The notes under the pieces: generated by a model
Seen by the model: only the letters and a program-made list of their open reading frames with translations
What the model was told of the DNA's origin: nothing
Databases searched by the model: none
Position numbers and translations under genes: made by a program
In this document: in pieces, positions 63,463-64,000 of the stretch
Position numbering within the stretch: the stretch's first letter is position 1
Layout of the letters: each line of letters starts with the position of its first letter
NCBI GenBank assembly: GCA_030682135.1
Contig: JAUXQT010000043.1
Span: forward strand, 41,473 to 105,472
Direction: 5' to 3'
DNA: 64,000 nucleotides
Origin: Nitrospirota bacterium
Lineage (GTDB): Bacteria > Nitrospirota > Nitrospiria > Nitrospirales > Nitrospiraceae

Positions 63463-64000
63463 ATGATCAAGAAACGACTGAATATCCGGATGTCTGGATT
63501 GGGCGGACAAGGCGCCGTCACTGCCGCGCATGTCCTGGCCATGGCCGCCAACCGCGACGGCAAGTTTTCAATCTCCAATCCCTTCTTCGGCGCAGAGAAA
63601 CGTATGGCACCTGCGGAGAGCTATTGTCGGATCGGCATCGAACGGATCTACGACCGTGGCGAGTTGGTATTTCCCGACGTGATCCAAGTCTTTCACCCCC
63701 AGGTCATCACCATGGGAAAGAGCTATACCATGCCCTTCTATTCCGGTGTGAAGGAAGGGGGCCTCGTCATCATCAATTCCGCCCAACCGCTTCTATCTGA
63801 AGAAGATATTCAGCGGTTGAAAGATTTAAACGTCGCCTTGTTTTACATCGCAGGCACTGAGCTCGCCATCGAAGTTGCAGGGACCGAATTATCGACAAAT
63901 ATGTCTATGCTCGGATCGGTTGCGGGCATTACCAAATGCGTGTCGATGGAGGCTATAGACGGCGCCTTACAGGAACGGTTCGGGAAGAAGTTCGTCGCCT
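63463..64000 (+). CDS. Pyruvate/2-oxoglutarate:ferredoxin oxidoreductase gamma subunit (3' truncated by window edge)
   Basis: Not in ORF track because it has no stop in the window; MIKKRLNIRMSGLGGQGAVTAAHVLAMAANRDGKFSISNPFFGAEKRMAPAESYCRI. Confidence 0.92.
   Translation, partial: MIKKRLNIRMSGLGGQGAVTAAHVLAMAANRDGKFSISNPFFGAEKRMAPAESYCRIGIERIYDRGELVFPDVIQVFHPQVITMGKSYTMPFYSGVKEGGLVIINSAQPLLSEEDIQRLKDLNVALFYIAGTELAIEVAGTELSTNMSMLGSVAGITKCVSMEAIDGALQERFGKKFVA

Overview
The window is a bacterial chromosomal segment of about 64 kb, GC-rich and densely coding. Gene content and dispersed repeats look like Nitrospira (inferred, not proven). It has four parts. (1) About 0.1-12.9 kb: an iron/redox accessory region with a Fe3+-type ABC transporter, ExbB-ExbD-TonB, ApbE, a Fur-box-like promoter driving a Com-like zinc ribbon, an unlisted His-rich small ORF, a porin, a lipoprotein, an FMN-binding protein and a 4-TM membrane protein, followed by an HD-GYP protein, a di-haem peroxidase and two tandem divergent bacterioferritins. 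(2) About 13-31 kb: topA, dprA, rng, rodA-mrdA-mreDCB, queA, spoIID-like, asd and others. (3) About 30-60 kb: leuB, leuA with a clear T-box leader (Leu specifier CUC), pssA, psd, ilvC, ilvH, ilvB, rnpB (minus strand), a CAT-anticodon tRNA that looks like tRNA-Ile2, rpoD, dnaG, a split his cluster, murA, prmC, prfA, rpmE and rho. (4) 60.3 kb to the end: a consensus sigma70 promoter, a structured leader and a 2-oxoacid:ferredoxin oxidoreductase operon that runs off the right edge. Best candidates for something new: the Fur-box operon combining a flavinylation-motif FMN protein with an uncharacterised His-bearing 4-TM protein, its ATGA-coupled His-rich small ORF, the complementary degenerate bacterioferritin pair, and a long palindromic repeat family sitting between a T-box terminator and leuA.
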